From: Ulva prolifera
Lineage: Eukaryota > Chlorophyta > Ulvophyceae > Ulvales > Ulvaceae
Length of the DNA stretch: 64,000 bases
Assembly: GCA_023078555.1 (NCBI GenBank)
Contig: CM041197.1
Span: forward strand, 10,350,552-10,414,551
Direction: 5' to 3'
A model generated the notes under the pieces. It saw only the letters and a program-made list of their open reading frames with translations, was not told the origin of the DNA and did not search any database. Below, in pieces: positions 1 through 12,278 of the stretch (within the stretch, counting starts at the first letter, position 1; each line of letters begins with the position of its first letter). The position numbers and the translations under genes are program-made.

Positions 1-189
1 ACAGTCCGCATGGCCGGCTGCTGTGCAGCACGGATGTGCCGGTCAGACATCCACCTATGGAGATCATACATGTGATGGCCATATCTTTGTATGTGGCGAG
101 TCAGAATGTGATGCATTTGGATCTGTGATTGCAGTTGTGTGCCTGCAACTGTGCTCCGAAGAAGCTGTGCATTTTGAATCACACAGCTG

Positions 190-291
190 TGTGCATTGCA
201 ATCGGCTTACAATGAAACAGGACAGGACAGGACATGTCCTGTACAGGACAGCATCCCTAAGTCATGTGCATTGCAATCGACTTACGATGAG
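190..291. repeat. Short direct duplication around a palindrome
   Basis: A segment of about 26 bp (GTGCATTGCAATCG followed by a CTTAC box) occurs at about 190-216 and again at about 264-290. Between the copies lies a GGACA-rich tract with a perfect 16-bp palindrome built from ACAGGACA and its complement. No function is assigned. Confidence 0.5.
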
Positions 292-1726
292 CAGGCCAGG
301 CCAGCGTACCAGTCCGCTGCCCATGCCTGTCACCCCGGGCCAGGTCCTGCATTCTGTGATGCCTTCTAGTGATGCATTTCTATGGGCCCCCCCAGGAGCT
401 TCATTTTCTTCATACACTGACGCCTATGCTCTACTAGCTGCAGGTGTTGCCAGAAGCTGCCAAACATGTAGATAGCATGCATACAGAGATTCACAGCTGA
501 AATATTATTACCAGATATCATCATGCCTGCAGTAGTACCAGGGAGGGCCATGCAAGGCTTTCAGCAGTTGGACAGTGCAGACATCAATGATCGGACACCA
601 CGGTGGTGTACACACTGTGGCATGTGCACACTGTGGCATGAGCTAGCTCCAGACATCTAGACTAGACTCGGGAGTGGGGGATTTCCAGTTGTTTCAGTTT
701 CATGGATGCCCTAGTTGGTTTCTGTGGCATGGGACACTGGACCAGGTTGGTGGTGGTTGGCGGTGCTTGCTGGCGGTGGTCATTCTATTATCCTATTCCT
801 TTGCAACTCAGGAGAGCGCTAGCTGGTCTAGACCAGCTGGAGCCCTACCTAGAGCTCCAGACTCAAAGTACCTGGCATCTGGACTGGCTGTGTACGTAGC
901 GCAGCTATAGGCTGTAGCAAAAGATACAAGAGTTTGTCAAGCAAAACCTACATGCATCTTCGCAGAGGCACAGGCTAGCCAGCTGTCAGGAGGCCACCAA
1001 GGCCACCATGCTTGGTGAGATCATGAAACCACTGGTGCAGGTCTACCTCCTGGGCCAGTGCTTGTGCACTGCTCTAGCTGGCAACAAGCCACTAGTTGAG
1101 TATCATCCTGGGGCATCGGGTCTGGCGAGGCTTCGTTAGGCTTCCGGCATCATGTTAACTGTTGCAGCTTGACGTGTGCTGCAGCGCTAGGCTAGCACCC
1201 CCATGATGGAATGCTCTTGGACATATCAGCACCAGTGAATGTCACGGAGAGTGTGGATATGTTCACATCCCTCCACTTGTGGATAGGTCCCGGAAAGATG
1301 CCGCGAGTAAGCGCTCCGCGAGCCGGTGCATACCGCCACCGCCTCGCTCTGCGCCGCAGGCTTAGGTGTGCACATGTATGCATGCATATGTGTGTCATCA
1401 CGGTGTGGCTACCGGCACCTCCAGCACGCCGCATCAGCCACAGCTGCAGTGCACGGGTGGTGGCGAACTTCGCACATACACGAAACCGGCATCGAGCTGG
1501 AATAAGCAGCACGAGGACGAGGAGGTGTGTGCCCGTTTCAAACGGGCTTAAGCAGGATTCTCCTCCAACCGGGATATCGATAACGCACGAGTGATCTTCC
1601 ACTCTTGCAAGTTTTACGGCAGAGTGATCGGGCCTAAACAAACACACGACAAGATCTCTGACCTAGATCTCCCAAGGGGAAGCTTGCGATGACTTTATTT
1701 GAACATTCTCTGCAATGTCGCTCCAG

Positions 1727-1746
1727 ATACCTGTAGCTACAGGTAT
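1727..1746. repeat. Perfect 20-bp palindrome
   Basis: The half-site ATACCTGTAG is followed directly by its exact complement. Related half-sites (GATACCTACG) follow within 15 bp. It could be a binding site or simply a cruciform-prone sequence; no gene is recognised next to it. Confidence 0.45.
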
Positions 1747-4509
1747 AGCGATACCTACGCGATGTTTTACAAACTCTGAAAGAGTAAAGCTTATAATTAG
1801 CCTAGGCAGGCTTTCATGTACAGGTGCACGAGCGAATGAATCAAGCGCAACACTGCATGCCGTCTCCGCGGCACGAATCAATTTGCAATTGACCCCGCGC
1901 CGGGCGCCCGGCTACCAGTATCTTGAGGCACTCTGCAGCTGCATCTCGAGCACGCCATCATGATGCCACAAACCGCCTCAGATAACACTGGCAGGCGGGC
2001 TGTTCACGTGGCAGGACAGCTACCCGTGTCGCGCCGTATACGTACGTACGCACGGCGTTCCAACATGCGTACTGCATATCAAGCTATAGCTAGGTCGTGC
2101 ATACGTTGCGGAAGAGTTCTCTCCGCCCAGAGCCGCGTCGTGAATATGTTATCTTGGCAGTACCGAACTTCACGTTAGGCAGGGCCGAACGTCGCGGGCG
2201 TGGAGTGCAGAGTGCACAGCACGTCACATGACAAGTGCCACATGCAGGTGCCGCGATCACGCCCGCCAGCACGTCTAGCAGATCTAAAAGCAAAAGGTTC
2301 ACCTACTGTGCTTGAAGATTATTGTCTCGTGCCTCGTGCGAAAACTCTGCACGAAGAAACGCAGCATCACTATCCGGATCTGACACGTGGCACGGCGGAC
2401 GTGCACAGACTCGCGCGCTAGGAGTGCTTTGACCCGTTGCACGCCGCCGCCGTTATGCATGATCACAGCCGCCCACATCTCGGCGCCAGGTTTGATCACA
2501 CGTCCGCACGTAACGTTGCAATACAGGGAGCGCTGGCCGCGCTTGCCGGTGAGCGTGACGGAAACAACGACAGCGCCAAGCGCACGCACGAAATCATGTT
2601 AATGCGCGATGGCACATTAAGTACAGTCCTGTGCGTCGTGCTGAACTCATCACAGCACAAGCGCGCGCGGTCCGCACGTGAGCTGAGCATGCGCCACACC
2701 TACTGAAATATGTCGACATATCGCGGGACTCTGCATTGATCCAAATGCAGGCGCACAAGCGAACGGAGGGCTGCTCGATCATGCTGCACCCGAAGTAGCG
2801 GGTGCCTGACCGATATATAAGCAAGACACTTGCATTCAGCATACCATCACCTCTTACGCCGACCGCTGCTTTGATCAGCAAGCCTGGAGTATATTCCTTT
2901 CTGGACTGCCACATCTCATCGCCTCCACGTCGGCACTCAAGTCGACGCTCTTCGCGGACGTTCGAACGGACCAAGCCTATAGTACAGCACCATGATTGTC
3001 GGGTAAGCACCTTTTCATGCTCAACGTTTCAAGCATTGCTAATAGCATCTACTGCCGTGCATTCATCTCTCAAGAGTGCCCCGGATCTTGGGCCGTGGAG
3101 CAGGTGATAGCGGCGAATCGCGCGGCTGCATTGTGAGCGCCATGCATGCCTGCGCTGTATGCATGCGCCAGATTTGCAGGTGCATGCGCTCATAGTGGCT
3201 AGCAGCAGGATCATAAGAATAATCCTATTGATCGCAGTCCGGAATGACGACTGCGAGGTGAATATGCATCTTCCATGTAGCATAGTGTATCGGTGCAATG
3301 TATTGTAGCTGGCCTGAAATGTACATGCCTGAGTGTAGACACGTCGTGTAGCTGCTGCGTTGCTGGCCAGCGCGGCGGGCGCTTCGATTCATATTTCTCG
3401 CCATAACGCGCATGCATATGTGGCGGTGGTGGGCACGAGCATCACGCATGCATGCGAGGAAAAGAGCCCACTTCCATTGTGTCAGCGGGGCGCTGTTGTG
3501 CTCTGTGGATGCAAACGGATCTCCAGGCATGATGCACGGATGTTCACAGAAGCTTCGCCCTGCATAAATCCAGAACTGCTGAAGTATGTCATCATTGCAC
3601 AGCGTCTTGCAGTGGTTAAATCCATCTTAATCGTCTCCTGCATGTTTTTGTTCGCGATGGGCAGCGATGTTTTAGACTCGCTATTTTGCCTGTTTTAGGC
3701 TAGTTGCTGCAGCTGCTGCCAATTGTGCATCTCAGCTGACCCGTTTTTGCCAGCCTGGGCCCCCATGGCCATATGCAGATATGATGTTGTCTATGCATCC
3801 ATAGCTGTGCATCTACAGCTGCGAGTGAGCCATGGTAGGCGCACTACGAGCATCTGCATCTGCGTCTGCCCCTGCGGCCGGTGGTCAGGACACAACACTT
3901 TGGGAATTTAAGTTAAAAACCCAGTCATGGTCAAACGCGCGATGTTCCCTGCGGTGATATCTTTGCGTCATGTTGGCGGATACGCAGGAATGCCGTGCCG
4001 ATTCCAGCTGCGGCAATCGTGAACAGCCGTGGCAGTCTGCAGCTGCGTGTAGCTCCTTTGCCACCGTTGTACCGCGAAGCTGCGTAAGCGCTTGTGCGCA
4101 CCTCCGCCACGACTCGCCTCGACGACGTTCGCCGCAGGAGTTTCGTCTACCCCTTCACGCGCGTCCACCAGCATTACATCATTGATCTGGAATTGGTTTG
4201 AATTTGACGTGCAACGACCATACTCGCTGCTGGTGGCGTTGTGCACCGAGCCTACAGCACTTGCAATTGTCGTCTTTCGCACGGCTGAGACCAAGTATTG
4301 TGGCTAGATCGAAGCCATACAACATTTGATAATTATGTTGTTCGATTCTTGTGTTCCATACTGGCTCTATGCTGTCAGCCCCACGGAGGCACAGGCCTGT
4401 GTGCTTGACAGGCTATGAAAACAGTTGGCTGATCTCTGGCCCTTGAAAGCCATAATGATTGATGAATCTCACCTGATCAACATCTGATTAACGTCTCACG
4501 TCTGTGATC

Positions 4510-6312
4510 ATGTGCAGAGGCATCCTGAGCCTGGTGACGATGGCACTCGCCCTGGGGGGTGTGGATGCTTCAAAGAGTTTCAAGGACATTGCTGGCGGCC
4601 TCACCTCTGGCAGCAGCCACACCACGAGGACCACCGGCTCCAGCGGCTCCAAGCATATCTCGGCGTCCATCTCGTGCAGCAGCAGCGCTGAGGCGAAGTC
4701 GTATTCCAAGTGGAAGAGCTCCTACATCAAGGCTGGTGCGTCTACGCCTTCCGCCGCCATCTGCAACCTGTGCTCTTGCGACCTCTTTTCTGTGGACTTT
4801 GTTGATTGTGATGGGCAAGTGTGATGCTAATCGATGCCCCATCATCCAGTTCCTCCAGTGAACATGCTTTCTCCAGTACACAAGCCACAGCACAAACAGG
4901 TCCCGGATTTCGGAGTTGTCAATGTCCAAATGGATACGGCTGTGTAATCATGCATACATACAACCAGGCTGCAGGCTGATGATGATGCTGACACGTGCCC
5001 CCGTGATGTGCAGTGGCCAACGTGGTCAAAGACGTGTGCAGCAGCAAGTTCACTGGCGACACTAAGAAGGCTTCACAGAAAATGGTCGGCTTTGCGAAGG
5101 CCTGGGCTCGCGTGCGCCCCCGCCCCCGTTACTCTCGATGCTACAGCCTCTGCCTTACCTGTGCTCTCAGTTGCCTGGCCATGCTGTCTGTCCCCGCGAT
5201 CACTAGATTCCCGGGTATTTCGCCCGATCGCATAGAATGCTTCATATCCGGTTAATTCAGATCCAATTCCCGGGACGGCAGCCCCGCAGATGCAACTGAA
5301 CCACCACGTTTTTTTAGCTTTCTGCAATATCTGAGGCTGCATTTCTAGGGTCACAGAACCTGTGACGACATTGGGGCAAGTCCCAAGTCGCTGGAGGCCA
5401 CCTCTTATGCTAGCAGCGAGTAGCACTTTAGCACTCAGTCGCCCATCAGACCTATGTTGCCTGTAGTGGCAACACAGCATACACACTGGCACTGGCCTGA
5501 TCGCCCCTGTGCCATGCAGGCAACAGCGAAGACCTCAGCCAAGTGTGTCTCCAAGACAAAGAACGGCGGCAAGGCTAGCGGCTGTGCTTACGCATCAGCC
5601 TCTGCCAAGGCGTTTGAGAAGGCCTTCGCCTCGGCTCACGCCTCCGCCTCCGCCGAGGCGTTTGCCAAGTACTGCAAGTGCGCCAACGCCGAGGCCTGGT
5701 CATTCGGCGATGCCAGCCTCTTTGTGAAGCTGACCGCTTCAGCCTTCGCCGAGGCTGAGTCAACCGCCTGTGCCTCCGGTGCGCCCCATCCATATATACC
5801 CGAGCTTTTTTTAGCTCGGGAGCTAGAGCTTTGGGCTGATTGCCTGTGGTGTAAAGTCTTGAAATAGCCACTGTGTCCATGCCTCTATCTATTGCCAGGT
5901 CATGCATGGAAAGCATGCACCCTACATCATTTGGCATGCATGTGGAGATAGCTGTAGGCTCAAGAGACCCCAACATGTGTGCACCTCAGAAGATGCACTG
6001 TCCAGCAATTTCATAAACAGGTATGGATGATATGACTGATTCTGTGAGGTGTGCAGGCAACCAGATCTCCACCGCGTCCGCCTCTGTGGACTGCCAGGCC
6101 GACATCTTTGCTCAGACGTACGCCTACGCCGCTGCCAAGGCTGTCGTGGCCGGCAAGTGCTACGGCAAGCACAAGAACGCCAAGGCCAGCACCGAGATCG
6201 AGGCAAAGGTTGACGCGTTCATCTACGACAAGAGCAAGTGCGTCTTCAAGGAGAAGAAGAAGGGCCTCTCCGGCAACAGGACCAGGGGCGGAGCCCGCAC
6301 CCGCTCCGTGCG

Positions 6313-6351
<39 letters not shown>

Positions 6352-6499
6352 ACATCTGCCGCATGCAGCGCCTGTGCCGACATGCAGTCTGTGCAGTCGA
6401 CATACTGCGAGTCACATTCCTGCGCGAGAAATGTCAAAACAAGCTCAACAACATTCCACCGGACAATATGAATGGGAGCCTCTGTTCGTGCGCACATGA
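4510..6499 (+). CDS. Secreted Ala/Cys-rich protein, paralogue 1
   Basis: Proposed exons are 4510-4735, 5014-5111, 5520-5778 and 6057 onward, with intron phases 1, 0 and 1. The start is the ATG at 4510, which opens a hydrophobic signal peptide (MCRGILSLVTMALAL...). The mature protein is Ala/Ser/Lys-rich with many short AxA and AFA repeats and ten cysteines that align with the paralogue at 12279-14673; exons 2 and 3 have identical lengths in both genes (98 and 259 nt). No known family was recognised. It is probably secreted and disulfide-bonded, which is inference. The 3' end is unresolved: homology fades near 6260 and a donor-like GTGCG sits at 6308, but the frame can also read through a 39-base C tract, coding for polyproline, to a stop ending at 6499. 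Everything after 6307 is doubtful. Confidence 0.72.
4909..4950 (+). repeat. Fragment of dispersed repeat family R2
   Basis: This is a partial copy of the repeat best seen at 37967-38157. It shares the core CGGAGTTGTCAATGTCCAA followed by ATACGGCT. It lies inside intron 1 of the first secreted-protein gene. Confidence 0.6.
5799..5820. repeat. Intronic inverted repeat (7-bp stem, T-rich loop)
   Basis: CCCGAGC and GCTCGGG flank an 8-nt T-rich loop, just inside intron 3 of the secreted-protein gene and about 20 bp from its donor. It looks like a terminator hairpin, but inside a eukaryotic intron that reading is not supported. Confidence 0.4.
6313..6351 (+). repeat. Poly-C tract, 39 bases
   Basis: An uninterrupted C run begins five bases after a GTGCG donor-like site in the last part of the first secreted-protein gene. 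Read as coding sequence it gives polyproline. Confidence 0.85.
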
Positions 6500-8932
6500 T
6501 CATTGCCTCGAGTCGACTGTGTCGGGCAGTCATTCCTCCTTGTTGAATCAATGATCATGTAGTGGATACATATGCGCTGCCCAGGTCTCACGGCCGCAAT
6601 GCTGTATGTGCTGACAACACAATTGACCACAACTGTGCTATCCCCTGGGCGAGCATCGGCTCAAGAAACGAATGGTGTGCAGAAGTCCATCCACCGCAAG
6701 AAGAAGCTGTAAAGGGATTGCTGTGGAACAGCCTACGATGCTGCCTCCCTTGGAGAGGCGCACTATAGCTATAGTGCAGACTCCAGCCTCCCCTGCCATG
6801 CGCAAGCTCCGGCTGCAACTCGCCGGCCCCCATCGCCCCTGGGGCGGCTGAATATCCGTCGGTGTTGCCACGCAACGGTGATGGACAATGGACGATGCAA
6901 CGGCTCTCTCTAGCTGGTGCTCTCGAGAGCATGGCCTGTGGTGGGTCTGGAGAGGAAAGGAATAAATGGCAGCCACCGGCGGACAGAAGGGGTTGAGGGG
7001 AGACTGTGTTTATTAATTGCGAGCAGCATGTGACTTTGGTTGGCATGTGAAATATTTCATTGAGAATTGAGAGTGTCACCCAGAGGTGATAAATTGCCTA
7101 ACTACTTACATTGCTGAGCTAGAGCACCCGCTGGTGCAGGCGACAAGCAGTCTTTTAGTCCTGGAATTTCGGACCTTGTGATTCATAATTGCCGTCCCAC
7201 AAATGGTGTGCTTTGTGTCCTGGAGGATACGTTGGGAGCACCAGAAAGGTGGTGGCATCAGAAGTGGAGTCTGTGTAATGGATTGGGTTATGTGTCTCTG
7301 CAATTGACCAGCAACTCTGGCTGTACACTCAGTACCCAACTATTCTTCTTTCGTCGAACAGTCTTCGCTGTGTTCCTGCCCTGTCTTCCCTGCATGTCCA
7401 GCCGTGATGACCATGCCCATCTCCTATGAATGAGGCCCTGTCTTCCCCACACAAATCTGTTCATGATGTTTCATGATGCCGCGTGACCATGCCTTGGCCC
7501 TGCCGTGGCACCACAGCACCCATGGTGTGACACAGTGTTGACACATGCATGCAACCAATGTTAACTTGAAATGATCAATCAATCAACGCAGTCCCCCTGC
7601 AGGGCTGGGATGCGCAACTGGATGCCGCTACTACCACTGCCTGCCAACAGAGAAGTTGTCGAAAAAAAAAAAAAAAACCTGAAATTTTCGGTATTTATGG
7701 TGTGATCAATGCCCCCAGTCGCTGGGTGGTGGGGTGGTGGTGCGGGAGCTGGAGCGCATACACTCATGAAGTGAAGTGAGTGGCCAGATTCGAGTGATGA
7801 GCACACCTATCGACAAGCGCTAGCACACACTGACCGCTGAGCTGGCTGCAGTACTCATGGCCAGCCACCACGGCATGCATGCCTCACGCACAGCCCCCAC
7901 ATACCCGCAGTCAGCTGCCAACAAGGCATCCCGGAACAACTTGGGCACACGCCGGCCATCCAGTTCGCATCACTATGCATGTCGCTCCACTGGTTCGAAA
8001 TTCTCGACAACCATGTCACGCACACGGCCAGTCCAGCCATGCAGACACAGGCAGCACACGCCGGCCTAACACCGGATGATAAGCACGCCATCAGCTCAAG
8101 CCCACGGCAAGTCCTTGAGAGTACAGGAAGGGCAATGGCGTTGCGAACACAGAAGCGCCGGTCGGGCGGCCGGACGGGCGCCTCGGGCGGCGCCTCGGGC
8201 GCGCCTCTGTCATGCGGGGACAGGCATTGTGGAGTGGGGTGCTGTGTGGGTGTGTGTGGGGCGTTGGCTGCCTGCATGTGTGGGGGTGTGGGTGTGTAGC
8301 GGTCTGAGGTTCTGTGTACAACGTCGTTTTCTGGGCTCGCACTGAGTACTGTGTGTGTCTTGCGTAGGTGTCTGGGTTTGTGCTTGATGTGCCTGCGTCT
8401 TTCGCAGTGCTGCCTGCCTCGCCGCGTTTATGCTTGTACCACATGGAAGCGCCCATCACACGGGCGGTATCCTCAGCCGAGACAGCACACTGACACGCTG
8501 AATCGACTCCAGGGAAGGGCATGCCTTGGTCATGCACCAACCGTTTCTACTTCCATTCAGAACTGACTAGGCGACCTCTGGTGGCACGCGGCGGTCACCC
8601 GGCCACAACGGCATCCGCGGCGCTGCACAACTTGAAGAAGCGCTGTGCGTGTGTTACAAGGATGCCGGCGTCACCGCGCAAGCCCGAAGGACCACAGGGC
8701 GGGCGGCGCTGAGCAAGTGCGCAAGTGCGCTCCGCTGAGAATAGACCGCACCCCTCACTCGGCCGTCGGAGCCAGCTCGGAGCGGCCTCAGAAAGAGCGG
8801 CCTCGGAAAGTCTGCAGTGCCACCGCTCATGCCGAGAGTGGTTGCGGCCACGGGGCTTACTGCCCGTACATGGTAGTCGCTGCAAGCTGTCGGATACCCG
8901 GTACCCCGAGAGCCTCACATGTATACCCACCT

Positions 8933-9030
8933 GTGTTGGGTCATCGGGCCTGCTCCCATAGAACAATTCCGAATATCCAGGTCTATTTTTTGGGTGGCAG
9001 CCCTGAAAATGCTGTAAAGCGACCCAACAC
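8933..9030 (-). mobile_element. MITE-like element (family M1), perfect 10-bp terminal inverted repeats
   Basis: A 98-bp element starts with GTGTTGGGTC and ends with the exact complement GACCCAACAC. Its interior carries two blocks shared by all copies, ACAATTCCGAATAT and GGGTGGCAGCCCTG. It has no coding capacity, so it fits a non-autonomous DNA transposon. No clear target-site duplication was seen. Confidence 0.75.
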
Positions 9031-9097
9031 GGATGCCCACACACCGTCACTGCCTGTGTGCGGTTGCTGATGTGTTCTCTTCCTACATGCAGGCACC

Positions 9098-9195
9098 AGC
9101 GTTGCATCGCCTTGCTGGATTCACACGAGTGTAATTCGGAAATTAGAGCGAGGTATTTGGAATTCTAGGTGATCGGGCCCGACGACACAACACTG
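9098..9195 (+). mobile_element. Degenerate M1 copy
   Basis: The right half keeps GGAATTCTAGGTGATCGGGC and an end resembling GACACAACACTG. The left half is poorly preserved. It lies about 70 bp from the intact copy at 8933-9030, in the opposite orientation. Confidence 0.45.
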
Positions 9196-11940
9196 CCAGT
9201 GATTGATACCAACATGATCATGAAAGCCATTGCCGCCGGTCTGTGACTGTGCTTCTTATTAGATTGTCCTGCCACTGGCACGTCTGCACACATGTTGTGG
9301 TACACTGACTGGGTGCAGGGTGGCACACGCATCGTCCTCTCTCTCCATGCATACATATGTAGTTACACATATAGTTACAAAGGACAGAGGCCGGGCATCG
9401 GGCCATTGCCTGGAATCGCCCCCCAGTTATACATATGTATGTATGGAGGTGCACACCCGTTCATACTTGTAACTTCATCAACTCACTATGGCATTGCCAT
9501 AGCCTGAGACATAGCACACGTGCTATCCAGCACCGCTTCGTTGGTTGTGTAAAGAGATACATGTTGCACATAGAAGGTTGGACCTACTGCAGTGTAGCGT
9601 TGATTTCGGGGGGGGGGGGGCATCAGGCCTGTCGTGGACAAGGCCAGGTGCATGCCCAAAATCTGTGATAAAACATCCAGAATCGACCAGGCATCACGCC
9701 ACGGGGCATCGGGGCATCGCACCACACCACATCCGTGGGGTGTGAACTCATCACACATTTTTTCAGGTGTTGCCTAGTCAGGCACAAGCTTTCAGCACCT
9801 ACAGCGTGTATTCAGTTCACCTCATAGCTATCAGGACATTACTGATGCGACGATATATCTATAGTCATACGATATGGCACATCTTGTGGTTTATGTCAGC
9901 GACCTGTGCAAGCAATGCAAGCACCGTCACAGCTGTGCTAGCTGCAGATTGAATGTGCAAGCACGGTTGTGCAGGCACACCACACCTGCAGTGCTGAATG
10001 CTGGAAGAGACAGCGAGAGCTGTGCAGGTGACTGTGGTTCACTGCCGGAGAAAGATGGACTGTGCAGCTTGGTGCTCAGCAGCTTGGTGCTCAGCAGAGC
10101 TCTGTTGATCAATCATGAGGTCTGCATCCCTGTAGATCATCTCCAATGGCTTGGGCATTTAGCAGCCCGCAACACCAAACTCGAGCAAAATTGCAATGGC
10201 CGCGCAGCATGTCACTGGTCTGCAGTGTATGGACGAAGCGTGGTGCCCGTTTGGGCAAAATGTGCTTTCAGTGTGACCAACAGCCACTGGCCACGCTGCA
10301 TTGTCGCCATGCGCATGCCCGCTGCGGCTCACGAGAGAAGACGATCCACCCGCTGATGGCTACGATCATGCGCACATGGCAACCTTCAACCGACAGAGGC
10401 GTCGGCATATGTGACAATTTGCCATGGTGCTTTTGTTGTCCGCTTGTTCTCGAAGACATGAAAGCGAGCCACACTTGCACGCAGGCTTGGCACCACGGAG
10501 GACAGCTTGCAGCATGCAATGCACGCCCGCGGTTCTCTGGATAATCTGGCATACAAGGTACAACAGAGGAGTTTGCAGACAAGTATGCAATAAAGTCAGC
10601 GCATAGTTCATATCTCTCTGCAGCAGGGCTGCAGGCATGTCAAGGAATTCCTTCGAAGCGTCCTCCCTTCGACCTGATAACTGATGCTGACGCTCCTTAC
10701 GTACAACATTGATGAAGGTACTCTGAATTGTTCTTGTAGACGGGCTGCGCAAGGACAAAGCATATCGCAAAAGTCATGCTGACATGGACCCGCTCGCAAT
10801 GTTGACCATGCTCACGATCACAGGAACATGGGCACGTATCTCAGCCAGCAGATAAATTGTAGAAATCTGGTCCGAAGCGTCAATACAAGCATGTGACGAG
10901 TCTGCGCGACGAAATGAATCTGGCCACTGCGCACCCAGCGTAAAAGGATGCGCATCCTGATGGAGAAATCAGGAACCTGTCACATGCAGCATACAGACCA
11001 ATCACTCTATGCGCGTTGCATTCAAAATCGCTGGGGGCTCAGGTAGAACAGCACACAAAGTATAGAGCAGGCATCGTCAATTTGATGCGGGCAAGGTGCG
11101 TACGTGACCTTATCGTGTCCATCCTTGCATATATCTGCCGCTCTGCTGGCTGCCTCGTATGTACTTCATCATGTGTAGACTACGGCTTCAGCTGGCTGTC
11201 GTTCCAGATAGCAGGGGCCCGGAACACGCCGCTCTCCCACATTCATGACAAGCGCCGATGAGACGCATCGCCAACTGCACATTCGTATGCACTTCATCGT
11301 TGTCCATGTAAGCTTTTTACATGTCCGCTTCAGCGACCGTACTAGCTTCGGGCCTATGGCGCCAGGTGCTGCAGCTGCTCTGGCTCGGTCAACAGCACCG
11401 CGGTGTGCTCGGAGAGATGCTCGGAGCGATTTCCAAACTTCAGATGCTCTCCGCCATTGGAGCCCGACACGACGCACACTCGCCAGCTCTCATGTGCATG
11501 TACGACGGCCCACATTCATTCCGTGTGTAGTTTTCGTCAATGCCGGTTCACTGTTCTGTGAATATGTCACGGAGCGTGTCATCGACACCGAGGTTGTCAT
11601 CGGACATCCGTTGACGGGGCTGTCGCCCAAGTACGATACAACGCTCGCAATCACGTCCGCTCCCGGCAGAGCGTTTCTGCACATGATTTCTCATGTACAC
11701 GAGGATGCCATCATGCTATCCACCGCTTACATATACCTCTCATGCGTCACCGAATCTTCTATAGATATAATAATATATTCCAGTCTAGGGAAGAAACACA
11801 TCGTGACCAGGATGCTCCAAGCTGCTTTCGACCGCAGATGAGAGCGGATGCACTGGCACGTGCACACAGCGCGGCTGATGATGCTGCTGCTAGCAGCGCT
11901 GTTGCGGTGAATTTCTTTGCAGTGTGAGACTACCCCCCCA

Positions 11941-12013
11941 CATGTGGTCCCGTTCACTTGGAATTGCCAATGTCCAATATGATGCGGCTCAGTGAATTCA
12001 GATTTACTTTTAC
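11941..12013 (+). repeat. Partial copy of dispersed repeat family R2
   Basis: It matches the right-hand part of the copy at 37967-38157 (ATGTGGTCCCGTT, TGTCCAATA, CGGCTCAGT, ATTCAGATTT). It lies about 270 bp upstream of the second secreted-protein gene. Confidence 0.65.
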
Positions 12014-12278
12014 TATTTGCACCTTAAGCTTCCCCCCTTTCAGGTCCTGTGTCCAGAGGTGGCGTTAGCACACTCCCATGCCATCCACACCAGCTCCACA
12101 TGTCGACCCCATCTGGTCTGTCTCTGTACTACAGCATACACTCATGCTGCTGCTCATCGACGCTCGTGGATGCCCACTCTTTCCGAGCCCGCGGACCCTT
12201 ACCGTTGCAGTTGCTTGTATGTTGACATACTACAGCATCACCGGCAGGCGACGCCCAAACCCCCCCATCCCCGCGGCC

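Larger units (their letters stand above)
1..4509. other. Intergenic region without a recognised gene
   Basis: No reading frame here has recognisable domains, an exon/intron pattern or the G/C-rich third positions of the genes downstream. The longest open frames are about 150 codons, overlap on both strands and look accidental. Short palindromes and duplications are present and are listed separately. A gene with small exons and no conserved domain could be missed. Confidence 0.5.
6500..12278. other. Intergenic region without a recognised gene
   Basis: About 5.8 kb between the two secreted-protein paralogues. No conserved domain or exon series was seen; the longest frame, about 198 codons at 11245-11841 (+), has no recognisable motif. 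The region contains an A run near 7661-7677, a 13-base G run near 9608-9620, one clear and one degenerate inverted-repeat element, and an R2 fragment. Confidence 0.5.

Noticed and set aside
5799-5820. Rho-independent terminator
   Set aside because: The hairpin lies in a spliceosomal intron of a eukaryotic gene, so the bacterial interpretation does not apply.
11245-11841. 198-codon plus-strand frame
   Set aside because: No motif and no exon partners; the sequence composition is like the surrounding intergenic DNA. A lineage-specific gene cannot be excluded.
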